DNA of 64,000 nucleotides from Hybos culiciformis (taxonomy: Eukaryota; Arthropoda; Insecta; Diptera; Hybotidae). Location: NCBI GenBank assembly GCA_964007475.1, contig OZ023273.1, forward strand, positions 125,535,812-125,599,811, written 5' to 3'. This document shows, one piece after another, positions 1 to 15,000 of this stretch. The notes beneath the pieces were generated by a model. It was not told where the DNA came from and made no database searches. It saw nothing but the letters and a program-made list of their open reading frames with translations. Each line of letters begins with the position of its first letter. The stretch's first letter is position 1. The position numbers and the translations under genes are program-made.

Positions 1-21
1 AATAAATAATTATAAATAAAT

Positions 22-3000
22 ATGGAGTACAATGAAATTGATTTTGGTTTTCCCGAAATGGGAAACGGAAAATGGAATGTTACGATTCAAAGCATTCATG
101 ATTTGAGAATGGATGCTCATATGGTAAATTTAATGAAAATTTTTATTGATTTTTTTCAATTTTCTATTAATTCTTATTTTATTTTTAAAAATTTAAGTAA
201 AAACTACAAAAAATAAATGTAGCTAAATTTAAATTAAAAAATGAAGGCACCTAGTGTCCTAGCCTAGACAGCATTCCATATTAAAAATTTCACAGGCACC
301 CACCTATACATACCTAGATAAAAAAAAACTAATAAAGTGCATTGTGCATAGTGCATTTACCGACCTAGAAAAAATTCAAGGTTCTTTGGGCTGGGCCACT
401 TTACTACTGATAACAGTGATACTGATTAACTGATTAGACTTTTATTTTGCGTATTTTAGTTACCTATAATAGTTTAATAGTTACCAATAATAGTTGATTA
501 TTGTAAAAAAAATACATAATACAGTACAGATACCTACCTGCTTAATTATGTAAATGTATCAATATAAAACCTATATAAAAATAATTAAATAATATTATTA
601 TACTTTACTTATACATCTATTTAGAAATATGTTGAAAAATCAATTGAAAAAATTAATTTTGGAAAATTTTGATTTTTATTCTGACGTACATATCTACAAA
701 AGTACCAAATATGTCCTCTATTCTATTTATACGCCAATAATGAATAATCTAATTACGTATAAATTATAATAATATGTATTACAGAATATATACCTAGGTA
801 TGCAATGTAATAATGTAGTTAAATACACCTAATTTATTATTGTTAGTATTATTATTTATTATTTTTTTACTAAATATATGGTTATATATAAACCTCTAAT
901 ATGCACAACAAAAAATTTTCTAAAGTTCAAGAACATGAAAATCAGAGAGTATGTTTTGAAGGATATCGAATGTATATAAATAAGTAAACAGTATGTGTAT
1001 AAGAACTTATACATTTCAATACTTTATTTTTCAGATATGGCTATTGTGCTCATTATTATCATGTATTACATGGCTGGCTTATATAACTTTTTATAATTCA
1101 CGGTTAATTGGTTTCATAATAACGAAAATTGTTAACAAATGGTTTATAAATGGAGCATATTTTCGGCTTGGTTCATTAACTATTAGTCCTTTAGCTGGTA
1201 AAATTATGTTTAGAGATTTAGTTTATGTTCATTATGATTATTCGATACGTGTACAAGATGGTTACGTGATTTTTCGTTGGTGGCGTTCATATGTACCAAA
1301 AGACGTTTCAGAAGGTAATTTAATAATAATTAAAAAATTTAATTTAATTTTTTTTTTGCTTTTACAAATTTGTGAATGACCTAAAATTTCTTTTTTTAGA
1401 TTTATCACACTCGGACACACGATTATCAGTACAATTAAATGGATTTGAGCTGCATATTTATAATCGATCTGAACTATACGACCAATTAGAAAGGACATTT
1501 GGACTTTCCCCAGCGGTTTTAGTTGCGGTATGTTATTTTAATTTAAGTATTAAGTATTTATTTTATTGGAAAATTCTTATTATTTTTATTGAATTTATGT
1601 AATAATTTAATTAATGAGAAGAGTTTTGGTTCAAAAACAATTATTTCTTTAAATGAGAGAAAATATTTTTAGACCGATTGTATGTCGCCAGAAGAAAAAA
1701 ATAAAATTAAAGAACATTTTTTAAACATGGAAAATGATAAACAAAAAAATATAACAAAACTTGAAAGGAAAAAATTTGAGGCAATGACGGCTACAACTTG
1801 GAGAGATTTGATTCCAGTCATCAAAGTTGACATTTGTTCAGTAAGTATAATTACAGCGAATAGAGCATTAAAAAAAAAAAGTTAAATTAACAAATTAATA
1901 ATTTTTTAGGGAAGATTTGTATTCGGAAATAGATTAACCCCAACAACTTTATCAATTTCGGTTGAGGAAGCTCATTGTATGTACAGCACAAAGCCAGCAG
2001 CTTGTCGACTGGATGATTTTATGCATTTCGTCAAAGTATGTTCGCTCAAAAAGTTGATTACAGTAAATTGAGGCATTGAAAGGAAAGATTTTTTTTTTAA
2101 ATTAAATCATTTTTCCTTTTAAAGCCTTAATTTATAAGTGCCTAAAACATATAATTTGTATAATTTTAATTTAGGCGAAAATTGAAAATGCTAAAGTTAT
2201 GTTTGCACCAAGCTTAAAATATACAGGCCTAGTTGATGAACCTCCAAGGTAAATGGTATACAATAAAATGTCAATTTGATAAATATCTTTGAAATCAATA
2301 GAATACATATTTCAGATTTTAAAATAATTCAGATTCAGATTATTCTTTTCTTTATTTTTTATTCATTCAACCATTTGTATATACAGATTTTAATATAATT
2401 TAAATATAATTATAATTAATTAAAATACCGATAATTAAATAAAATACCGATAAACCAAAAAATAAATTTAGCGTAAACCTTAGTTATTATTTCTAATTAT
2501 TTTATTTGTTTATTCGTGTAAGTATAATATTTAGGTACAATTTCTGTATTGAACTTAGTTAAAAAGTATTCAGTTTATCTACATTAATCACTTATCATTA
2601 AAAATTGTAGGTTATTAAAAATATAACAATTTCATTAATATTTTTTTTTTAGATATATGGGAGAAGGTTTTGTTGTGATGATGTCGAATTTCATAGAGCT
2701 GTACTTTTATATGGACGAGCCAGGTATGTTCTTTCGTTAATAAAAATAAAATTGGGCCATTACAGAAACTAATTTTTAAGTTAGAAGTTAAACGCATTAA
2801 TAAAGAAAAAATAATGTCTGAAACATCGACTAAACAAACCGTTTGAGTTATGAAGACAATCATATTACTCAATTAAAAATAATTAAAAATAAAAGTATTA
2901 GACAAAAATAAGAGGCACACCAATAAAGAAGTAATACTAATGCATTCTACCATAATAATTTCTTAATTGCAGGTGTTGTACAAGATGAAAATGTTCGAAT

Positions 3001-6000
3001 TACTCTTGCTAATGGTGACGTAGTTGAACCTAGTAATCCTATGTGGGGAATTGAACTTAAATGTGGAAAAGGAACTGACTTTAGTTATGGTCCATGGGCT
3101 GATCGTCAGAGAGATAAGCTTTTTAACTTTTTTTTTCCGTCTGATTGGCAAATTATGAAACCAACACCAGTACCAAAACCTGGAGAGTTACGAAAATATC
3201 AAACTTTTGATATTAGCTTATGCATCTTAAATGAAGCTACAGTTGATATACTTTTTTCAAAAGAAAAGGAGACTAATGCTATGCATGTTACTATTGGTCC
3301 AGGTTCTTGTATTGAAATCACAATACCGTGGGTAACACAGACAAACGGTTATACAACAAAAGTATCAGGTCAATTATTACATGTAGAAGCTACAACAAGT
3401 TTGCAATATCGGAGTCTTGCTGAGTTTGAGTCATTGCAATATAAAATAGATGTTCATTACCCAAACAAGTGGAATGATTCTCAGGATTGGTCGATTCACT
3501 TGACTGGTTGTAAAGCAACAGCGTACATAGTTTATAAGCATAAATCATTTTTTCAAGTATGTGTTACTTGTTTGTTTTATAACTTAATTCACTTGATTGT
3601 AATTTCATATTTATTTTAGGAGTTAATTGAAGACTGGAGTTCTAAATCGCGTCCCGACATTTTAACATTTGTGCCATATGTTTGTAAATTTACGATTTTG
3701 TTAAAAGAATTTGAAATACTAACTCTAAGCAATGAATACAATTGGATAGACTGCTCAAGTACTAATCAAGAAAATAATCATCTGGCATTTTGCGGAGATT
3801 TATTTGATCTAAGTTTTGAATTACCATTTGATGATTTCCTTCCACCAGATGTGAAATTGAAATTTTGGATTCACGGCGAAGGACTAGATTTAAGTTTATA
3901 TATACCAGAAATATCATCAAGTCGATTGCAGTTGGTAGCAATCGATGAAAGTGCAAAAATTTTAACAAGAAGCGGAAAAATAAAGAAAATTCATGATTTG
4001 CATTTGAAAAAATGGAGGCGGATATGCCAGAGATCTGCAGGATGGATTGATTGTTGGAATGTTCCAATTGTTGCAATTTCAATTCAATATGTTTATCATC
4101 CAGTACCTCCATTGGGACCAGATCCACAAGCAGACATAACGACTCCCGAGAAGGAAGAAATTCTTCTCAGTCCAATGAGGTTTCCCAAGCTACGGAAATC
4201 TCCAGTTATAAATTGTGTTTGGGGTAATAAAAAAGATAAATTTGATCCAACTATTTTGCAACCAGATCAAGTTACTGTTGACGTAGAAATTGGTTCTTCT
4301 GTATTATTGGCCTACGGAAGCATATTAAGAAATTTTATTAATTTAAAAGAAAACATTTTTGGTGATGATCAAGAATTTACGGATATGGAAAAATCTTCAG
4401 GAAATAAGTTAAAGGATCTAATTTTCCCAAACCCAAAAGATGTTTTGTTACCAAAAGATGTTTCAAATAATAAACCTGAGGTGACAATGATAGATTTAGA
4501 AGAAAAAAATAAAATATTTGACTGCAGACTTTACAGGCCATTACATGTAACAGTTTCAGTTATAATTCATGACATACAAGCACATATTGTGAAAAATTGC
4601 AATGACACTGACCCACCATGTCCAATAGTATCTATAGAACGATTGGGTTTTGAAATGAAGAAACGATTTTCAGAAACTGAACTACAAGTTCTTGTGAGTC
4701 CATCATATTTAATAAGCTGCGACAATTTAATTCGTAATAATGAAGAAAAGCATTTAAAGCAGGGTCACATGCTTTTATCAGCTTGTCAAGTTCGCGGACA
4801 TGCTATGTTTAGTAATGAAGATTGTAAATTGAATGAAGACACATTGGAGTATGCATGGTTATTGGAAATTCAGTTAGGAAAAATATCAGGAAAATTAACT
4901 CTACCACAACTTTCCAATATTATTATTGGACTTGACACATTTATTTTTTTTGTAGTTGACAAAGAAAATTGTATAAAATCCGCCAAAACTGAAATTTTAT
5001 GTCATCATAGAGTACGAAATAATTTATGCTCACAAACCAATGACGAAAATAAATACAAATGCCCATCATCCGAAGATATAAAATATCGCATGACAAGAGT
5101 TGCAATTGATGCAATCGATCTTTATTTAGTTGAACATCGAACTGCTGTGCACACTTGGGTGTCCCCAATTAGATGTAAGTTGAATTTAATTAGTTGATTT
5201 ATTATTTGTTTTGTGTAATAACAATAATTAACTTATTTCTTCAAAAAAAATTTATTTATGATTTTCTTTTACAGTGGCTTTTTGTAATCTACATGGTCAG
5301 AAAGTTAAAAGTGGTGTGTCAGGATTGTTGCCATCTGTTCTTTTACGTTTTTTTGTAGAAACAAACGAAACTACTGCAACAAATTTTGGAAATTCACTCT
5401 CCAACAAATATTCAATGAAAAATATTTATAAAGAAGAAGGAAAAGGGAAAAGAAAATTCAACACATTTTCACACCGAAGAAACTCATATGAAAATAAAGC
5501 GGATTTCTCGAGAAAATCCCAAGATCATATTTTCGAATGCAAAAAAAATGATGATAGTCGATTTGATAAATTACTAAATGACCATGATACATCAGCAAAT
5601 TGGTTAGAAATTGGCTCAGTTTCTTTGGGTCCCTTATTATTAGAAATGGCATCAGCATTACCAATCCCTGATCATAAATTACATTTGGTGCAACACAATT
5701 TTTTAAAAAGACATGATCTTAAATTCAAACGTCTGTGGTTTCTTTGGACTAACGACCAACTGCCGCGTTGTGGCTGCACTGGTGGATGTGTTTTTTTCGG
5801 ATCAAATCGAAATGGTCCAAAATTTTTTAAGCCAAATGCTCAAGATGTTGTTGAAAATATCAATATTTCCAGGTATCAAATTTTAAAAAAATCTAAAGAA
5901 TATGGATTTGGAGAAAGTATTTTGCATGAAGATCAACTAGTTTTTCACACTCCACCATATAGTTTATATCAAGTTTCATTACACGAAAATTCAGATTGTA

Positions 6001-9000
6001 TTGGAAGATTGAAAAATTTAAAAAAGAGCAACGACCAAGAAATTAATCTTGATAATACATCCAAAAAAATGGAAACTTTAACAAAAAAAACTACGAACGC
6101 AAAGATTAGAAAAAACATAGAAATAGCAGATAATAAACAAGGAAAACGATATTCATCGAATATTTCAAGACAATCATCAGCAGAAGTTCCTTATTCAAGA
6201 TTATCTGAAAGTCCGAAAAAAATTGAGATTCTGAAAGAACGACGGGGCTCCGACTCAAAAACGAACTTCTTTTTAAATATATCAGAGAACAAAAGTAGTA
6301 TCTCTGATTCCAGACTAACAACAGATGAAAATAATGCCACAGAAGATTTACCGATTCCATTTGAAATGTCACATTCAGCACCACATCATTCTCATCCACT
6401 GGAATTTGAATTGAAAAATGACTATTCTAAAGCATCTGATGTAAATATGGAACGAACAATATCGTTAACATCAGAAAATCCATCGGAAATGTTTTTTTCT
6501 GCAAATGAAGAAGACACTATTTCTAGAGGGCAAATAAAAACTAATTCTAGTTCTTCTCAGAGGAAAATTTTTCTTTCAGATTCTAGTAGAAGTCCCACAA
6601 ATATAGCAGACTTAACTGATGATAGTTGTAATCAAAGAGTACCCAATACAAAACGACAAAACTCTTCTGAATTTATAGTAGAACGATCTTCTTCAGAAAC
6701 ACCTTCTTTTTCATCGACTTCTTTTATGTCGGCAATGTCATCACAGGAAGATGTGGCATTAATTCAGCTTCACAATAACAAGCCAATAATTAGCTCACCT
6801 ATTTTAATGGGATGCTATTTAAACTATTTACCCCAACTCAAATGCACAAACTGGAGTTCTTGTTCATTCCCTGCTGGAGCTGATGGCTTTTCAACGCCCC
6901 TTTTCTTCAAAAACGAATCTGGCGGCCTAACGTACATAGGTAAATTATTTTGTTTTTTTAATTTAAATTTTTTTTTGAATATATGTACCTACTAAATATT
7001 ATTATTAATGAAAAAGATGGACATGTTTAAAAATTCTATTATCAAGTTATTTAATAAATCGATAAAACTCCAACCTCCTTTTTTAAATCTTAGATTCAGA
7101 ACTTGTCTTTGAACTTTCTTTACTTTTTAATTATGTATTTAATATTTTAGGTAATAGAATGGTACCAAAATTTGATATATACCACTGTTGGAGAGAGTTT
7201 AAAATTCTTCCAAAATATGATCCTAACAATAGTAGTACGAATTCATCGAACAATATAATGAGCGGTCCTAAATCACATCCGTGGGATCCAAATATAATTA
7301 TAAATGAAGAAGGCAATAAGAACTTGGAGGAAAATAACGAGTTTCTAAGTTTACAATCGGATTCTGCAAACATATGTACTTCAATAGTTATCAGACTTAA
7401 AGGTCAAGTTAATGTTTTTATAACACCATTATTACTAGAAAGTGTTCAAGGTATAATAGAAACTGTCATACCAATTGTATCAAATTTACCAATGCTCACT
7501 GTAACGAATTTAATACATTCATCGTGTATACGGAAAGTGACCAATGATAACATATTAAAGCGTGATGAGAACTTAGGTTACTGGTCACAATCTTGGTTAA
7601 AATCAAAACGGTCTACAACTGAAAGAAGCTTGCAAGCACCTGGTGATACAGTTCTTAGTGATGTTTATGAAGAAAGTATTTCTTCTAAAATTCAAGGTGT
7701 TTTCATTTTACCAAAAATTACAATCACATTACTGCAAGCGTCAATTGTTGATGAAATTTGTTCATTAACTGCTTTAGATAATTTGCAAGATCTTAATTGT
7801 GTCTCGTTGTTGGCACTTCATATTGAAGGAATATCTACAAAATTTCATTTGGGGAAAACTACGAAAGCTTCAATACACAAAGTTTATATAAATCAAAGTG
7901 TTCGCTCTGACAGTAGTAATAAGAAAAATGGAATCATGAAGGGCACTAAAGCTTTTTTAGCTAATCTATCATCACAAGCCAGGCCGGATAATGATCAAGG
8001 TGAACCAATTTTAATTGAAACTTCAGAGAATCAACTTGAAGAAGTAATAGTTACATTAGATGTGGGTAGAGCACATGTTCAGCTCAGACGACTAAATAAC
8101 GATTCAAATGAAAATTCTCAAGTTATTGTAACTGCAATACCAGAACATCGAAGTAAAGCAATGTTTGAATGTATCAAAGTTCCTGAAACTGCTGGAACTG
8201 ACGAAAATCCTGGCTACATAATGTTGGAATGTGGTTTGGAAGGAGTCGCAGTTAAGATTGTGAAAAGATCACTTCTTGAAAAATCAGAAAACTCTAAAGA
8301 TGAAGATGTTGAAATAACAAGTGATCAAAATATGAAATTGAATAAATTGACTGAAGTATCAGGAACAATAGCCTCAACATCTAGAGCCGATTTTGCTTGG
8401 AGACTTATATCAAAAAAACCACCCACACCAAAAACACCAAGAGAAAAGTTTGCTCATGCGTTGGAGCATATCATAATAACTGGAGAGGCTGCAATTAAAG
8501 ATACAAAAAATAAACATATTCCAAAGCTATCAAGTGAAGATAATAAAGATTATTCTTCAAGTGAGAAGCCCTCAGAAAACACAAACAGCAATAAAAGAAA
8601 ATTTGAACCTAATTTTAAAGAAGCTGATAAGACATCATCGTGCGTCATAGACTTGAAATGTGTTTGGTTTAATTTTGCTGCACCTCCTTGTGTTCCCATT
8701 ACTCGACGAATAGATTTAACTCGACTTGATTGGAATTTATTAAGCACCCTTTCTCCAGCTATCACATCTTGGATAAATTCTAGTAATCGGTTCGCAATGA
8801 AAATTGTAGCGTTACAAAGAGCTCTACATTTGAGGTTCACATCGTTAGCTGCAGCTCTAATGGCAGCAGCTCTAGAAAATGAAAAAATTCAACGAAAAAT
8901 TAAAACAAATAAAAGTCGTTATTCTGGAATTCATACCCTTCTATCAAAAACGTTACAGGAAGATCCCAGTTGCCAACTATGTGTTATAATTCAAAAATTA

Positions 9001-12000
9001 CTGCTTGAGGGAAATATTGAACAAATAGAGCAAGCTTTTAAGCAAGGAGATATTCCACATATAAGTATCTTACGCCAGGGAGTGATTGTTCTTAGTAGAC
9101 AATGGAAGAATATTTTATACAATCCTATTCTTTTCGAGCATCAGTATAAAAATAGATTTTTCAATTCAATACGTTTCCCCTTCGATCAAAAAGATGAAGA
9201 CTGTGAAGAAGCAGAAGGTGAATTCGACGATCTTCCACCTCAAGAAACTAGTGATGATAACGAAAATGCATTGCTCTTGGGACAGGAGACTAATAATGAG
9301 CAGTAAGTTTAATCAAATCAAATTATTCAAACGGTATAAAAGTAATTCGTGTATTTGAAGAAATTTAAAAATGTGGAAATATTGATTTAGTTTTACCTTA
9401 AAATAAAGAAATAAGTCTTCATATAATAAGTAAAAAAACACAATCCATAAAAATTCCGGGACCTTCAATCAATCAACGCGACCAAGGTTATATAAAATAT
9501 TTTGCTTAACTATATAACGATTTTTATTTTACTAATTAAAAGTAAGTCAGTTTAATAATTTTTATTGATTCTGATTCTATCACAAAATATAAGTTTCTTT
9601 CCTTCCTACATCGACCTCACATACACTATTTAAAATAAATTATTTTAATCTTAACGACATTTAATAACACATAAAACTATATTTTAGGTTCATTTATGAT
9701 GAAAGAAGAAATATTGATGTTAACGAAATAATAATCGAACAACAGCCACAACAACAATCATTTGAATCATCCCCAAATATGAATGAAATATTTCGAAATA
9801 AAACAGCTAAACAGACTACAAACATTTTGCCTCCATCAACCCGATCTAGTATACAAATGTTACCAATTATTTCAGGCCTAGTAGAAAAACAAACACAGGA
9901 AATCGAATACGGTCAGCTACCAGAAGGTTCTCTTAGTTCAAATTCCAATTCTATTTCAAAATTTTGGAATAATTTCGCTGAAAATGATAAAGATGATTTA
10001 TATTTTTGGATGGCCAAACAAGAAGAAAAAAAGCAAAAAAAAGAAACCATTCGACAATTTTCGAAAAAATCTCTAGAACAAAATAAATCAAAATCAAGAG
10101 AGTTTTCTGAGGATTCCATTCGATTATTAGATGCTCATTTGATTTTTGAGCCTCTTCTAAGTTGTTTGGGAGTGATGCCGCAACAAATGGTTAAAGACAT
10201 ATCAACTTTAGAAAATTTTGGCACTAATTTATCAATTATTGGAACATTCGAATCGATTCGCGTTGACATTGTTGTGAGCGAGGCTGGCGGAACGGATAAA
10301 AAACAACAGAAACATAAACTAGGAAAAAAACCAAATTCTAAATTGAATTCGGATCCACCATCATCGTTTTTATGTGAACGGGTGGGAATTGAATTAGAAT
10401 TATGTCAAATCTCCGATGGATTGGCTGATAAACAAGGTGTTATGTACATTTCTCGGCGACAAATGAAAAAACATATTAGCTCAGTTATTAATTTTAGTTT
10501 AAACATAAGATTTATTTCGCAACAAGTGAATATGCCACTTCTTCGACTTTTGCATCAAATTACTAACATGTATCAAACAGTTAAAGAAGCACAAACTGAA
10601 TTTCAGCAGGATCAACCAGATCTTAGAAAAAAATCCATTATAGTTCAAAAGGAGGAAGTAAGCCTAACTTCGGAGACAATGGATATGCTTGACTTTGGCT
10701 CTGTTTCAGATAGATTTACTCAAAATGATAATTCATCAGACGAAAAATATGATAAATTTAAATATGTACCAATCAACTATAATACAAGAATGCGTCATCC
10801 ATCGGTTGGTCCATTATTAACACCTCCTTTACATACAAAAAACAGACCACAAAGCTTTGCTCAAAAATTAAGATCTACGGGAAAATCAGTCAAAGGAAAA
10901 TTGGGCTACACAAACTTAAATGAAACAAGAACATCACCATTGACAGACAATTCGAATTTATTGGGGGTTGATGAAAATGCAACAAAACTGAATTTCGACC
11001 GATCTTATTCATCAAATACCCAACATAATGAAATACCGAATTGTTGGAAAACAATTTATCACTTATTAGATTTATATGGAAATATTCCGGCAACGAAAAT
11101 GATTCAGCGTTCATTTAAAAGCACCGACGAAAATGATAAAACAGCAAAAAAAAACTATGACAAAAATGAAGCTAAAACCGAAGATGAAATAAGTTCAATT
11201 CCTCAAAATCAAAATGTTGTTCATATTCAAGAAAAAACTAGATTGATGATATTCGGTGTAGTTAAGATTCATAAAACGAGATTATTGGCAACTTTAAGTG
11301 GCTTAAAATTAGAAGCTGAAATTACAACATTAAACAGCAGTGTTACATGGCGGAAAAAAACTCGTCCTGTCTCATTAGAATGTTCTTTAACAGGTCAAGT
11401 CGGAAGAGCAATGATCGTTTTGTTAGAGGGTGCCCCCAATCAACAATTGGTTGTGAAAATTGTCTTTGGTAAAAGTCAAACATTATATTCTTCTATCACG
11501 AAAAGAGGAAAAGATAAAAATAGTGGACTGCTTTCAATTGGGCCGGTAAATATAGATATACCACAACATCCAGTTGCATTGCATGGCATGATGACAAGAA
11601 GTTCAAAACAAATTTCTTCGACTTTGCAAGAGTTAAGAGTTGGAAGAACATCAGCGAGAAGCGGCCGGGGAGAGGACTCAGAGTCCCCTTTCCATACTAG
11701 GCGTACAAAAGAGAGAACCTCTCAAAAAAGTACAGCATCTAAACAGAACTCTCATCGTAACCTTCTGCTACAACCATTAGTAATGCAATTTAATATTTTG
11801 CTTCAAAGTCTCTCAATCAATGCTGCATTACTTCCATCACTACAAGCTCAATATAAAATGAATCATGTCAGTTCAACTGGGATGACAGGAAGCAAGGCTA
11901 AATTTATCATCGATCTGCCTTCTCATACTCTAAGTTTTGCTACGAAGATTCAGTCAGCTGATGCGAATATTGCACTACCTGCTGAAGCTTGTATAGCTTT

Positions 12001-15000
12001 ACCTCCAGTTCATGTTAAAGCCGAATATATATCTGAAAGTAACAATAACAATGATGACAATAATGAACTGGAGGGAATTATTCTTCGGCAAGGCGGTTAC
12101 GTTAATGCTTCGGCAGAAATTGGAGAATTCGAAAGGTGTTTGACAACTGAACTACTAAATCATTTAGTGTTTGTTCAAAAAGTTTTTATGAGAGAAGTAA
12201 ATGAAGTAATTCAAAAATTATACGGAAGCGAAAAGCCTGTGAATATATGGTTAGATGGTCCAGATAATGAAAATAATTTCAAAACAATTTTATTTTCTTT
12301 AAATATCAGCATTAAGAGAATTCAATTGACCGCTACTACCCCATGCTCGTCAGCTGTACGATTTGAAACAGAATCAATGAACTTACATATTTCAAATAGG
12401 GTTGGTGAATGCCATGAACAAAAATTATTCGGTAAAGCTCATGTTGACTTTAATTTAGCATTGGGACAAATAATAAAAAATGTGATTTTTGATGAAGCTG
12501 AACCAGAGTTCCAACAATACGCTTTTTTCCACACTGCAATTAGCTTGAGGAATGCATTTCAAGATGAGTTCGTCAACGAAGACAAAGAACTGATTCTGTT
12601 GACTCTAAAACGTCCGTTAATATATATACAACCGATTGCCATTGATAAAGCAATTCTCGTTTGGTTAAATTATAAAAATGCGTACGAATATTGGGCCGAA
12701 AAGCGAGCTAATTTAAATTCTGATCAAGGATTTGATAAAGTTCACTTCGGACAATTAGGAAATATTGCTGCAACAAATTTATCAATGCTTTACCTTCATT
12801 TGTCGGTTGAGGACATGGGCATTTGCTTACCGCTTAACTCTAATGCTATGACTTGGATGACAAGATCTCATCAAGATTTTGATCCCAAAGGAGCAGTATT
12901 AATGACACTTGAAAACACAATCATATCAGCATGCAATTCAGGGTCATTAGTTTCCAAAGGAAAATTTTTTGGTCTATGTTTAAGATTTGCTGATGATTTC
13001 GAAACAACACTCGATGACTGGAAACCGAATATGAGTGATCCCACTGCCATGAATTTATGTATTGTTTCTGAAGGTAAATAATTAACAATTTAAAAATAAT
13101 ACACACGTACCTGTACATAATTTTTTTAAATTACAAATTTTTTATTATAATAATTTGCCGATATAAATTTATATATTGATTTCGTTTCTTTAGGTACTTA
13201 TGAAGTTTGCTCAAGAACAGTGGCTGCCAAAAATTCAGATAATGCTAAATGGTTTTTAAACGTTAAATGGGCAATGGAAGGTGTTGACATTGGTTTAGAT
13301 GTCAACATAGGTAAACAACTATCTGCCCTTGGGCAAACACTAACCATGATAACAGGTTTTGAGGAAGAAGAAGAGAATAATGATGCGATTGAAAGTCCGG
13401 CGAGCGATGAAGCAGAATGCCCATTGAAGAAAAGAGATCTAGAAAATTTACCTTCATTTGTGTTTGACCCGACTATAGACTTTAAGCAAAGATCAATTAT
13501 GATGGAAAAGGAAATGGGTGAGCAATCGAAAATAATTAATGATTTGCGAACTTTAGGAGCTTCAAAAAACACAATTGCACATGAAGAACGTCGCCTTCAA
13601 GAGCTTCAAGCTTTATGCTACAAGTACTTCAGACGTGATATTCTTCAAAGACTTAAGCGGCCGTCAATACGCCGACCAATGCTCAAAACAACTAACCGAT
13701 CTCAATCATTTGTGTCATCTTCATTGAGTGAAGAAGGCGAAGAGCAAAATAAAATTGAATTAGAACCCGTAACGTCATCAAAAGAAATTTTAGAAAATAA
13801 AATAACTGGATCATCTTATTTGCGAAGTGAGTCTCTTTATAATGATCGCCGTGGAATCAGTAAACCTCTACCACAGGAAGCGTTTATGATGAGGCAGACT
13901 TCTCTACCAAATTCTGAAGACTTGGATTATGCAGCTGAAAATGTGAGCAAATGTGATGAAATAATCAATAATCAAATCGTGATTGATGGCACTGCTGTAG
14001 AATTGAGAAATAAAAAATCTCAATCACAGAAACCTCAAGAGCCAAACATTGATTTTGAATTAGATATCAAAGTATTCGTGAATTCTGGAAAATGTGTTTT
14101 GCACACTAAAGAGACTGAAGATAATCGAACAGCTAGTAGTAATTTATATATAAAGCATCACAAGCGTGAAAGAAGTTTTGGTAATGACTGGGGTAGTCCA
14201 ACACCTTCAAGGCGTCATCGAGATAAAAGCAAACTACGATATAATGCGAATAATACTACCGTTTATGCCGACCTAACGGTATTCCATATTCCTGGTTTGG
14301 ATATTAAGTTACATTACCAATCAAAAACAGTTAATGAAGATATAGTTTGTAAATCATTCAGTACTGAATCGTCGACTTCCAATCGACGTATGAGTAAAAA
14401 AGCATCTCTATTTGCTTGGATGACTTTACAGAGTATACCTGAAGAAACAATCATTTCGCCTCATATTTTAGAATTTTTAGAGCAGACGCTGGAACCCATT
14501 CCTACAAAAACATCAACTCCAGTTAGTTTGGATTTGTTACCAGAAAATTATGTCGTTTATTCTTCATTCAATGTTGATGTAATTGTTTATTTAAATATGC
14601 AACCATCAAAATTTCGATTTTCTTGTCTTCCTGTCTCAAGAGTAGAATGTATGTTACAGTTACCAAGCTTAAACATCGTATTTAGTTCCAAGCGTTTCGA
14701 TGAAATTGAAGTGATCGATTCAGAAAAAAACCCATCTGGTGGTCTCAGGTATTAATTTTTCTATGTTACTGAGTGAATTTTTTTTAAATTGTATATTACA
14801 TTAGATAGAAGCTGATTATTGTTTTGAGACTAGAAAACAAATTCGTTGTCAAAAAATATAAAAATTCAATAAGGAATAAAGCCTCATTGAATTACTTATT
14901 TTATTTAGCTAACGAGTTCTATTTATAACTTTTTTTTTACCACTACAATCTACAAACTTCCAAGACTAATGTTACTTTTTAAATTGAAAAAAATTTTGGT

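Noticed and set aside
22..216. A separate 64-aa gene at the left edge
   Set aside because: The first 34 codons end at a good donor in phase 0 with the tweek membrane-anchor exon, and the rest of the frame is intron-like.
8550..8840. Minus-strand ORF opposite tweek exon 11
   Set aside because: It is a shadow frame of a clearly conserved coding exon.
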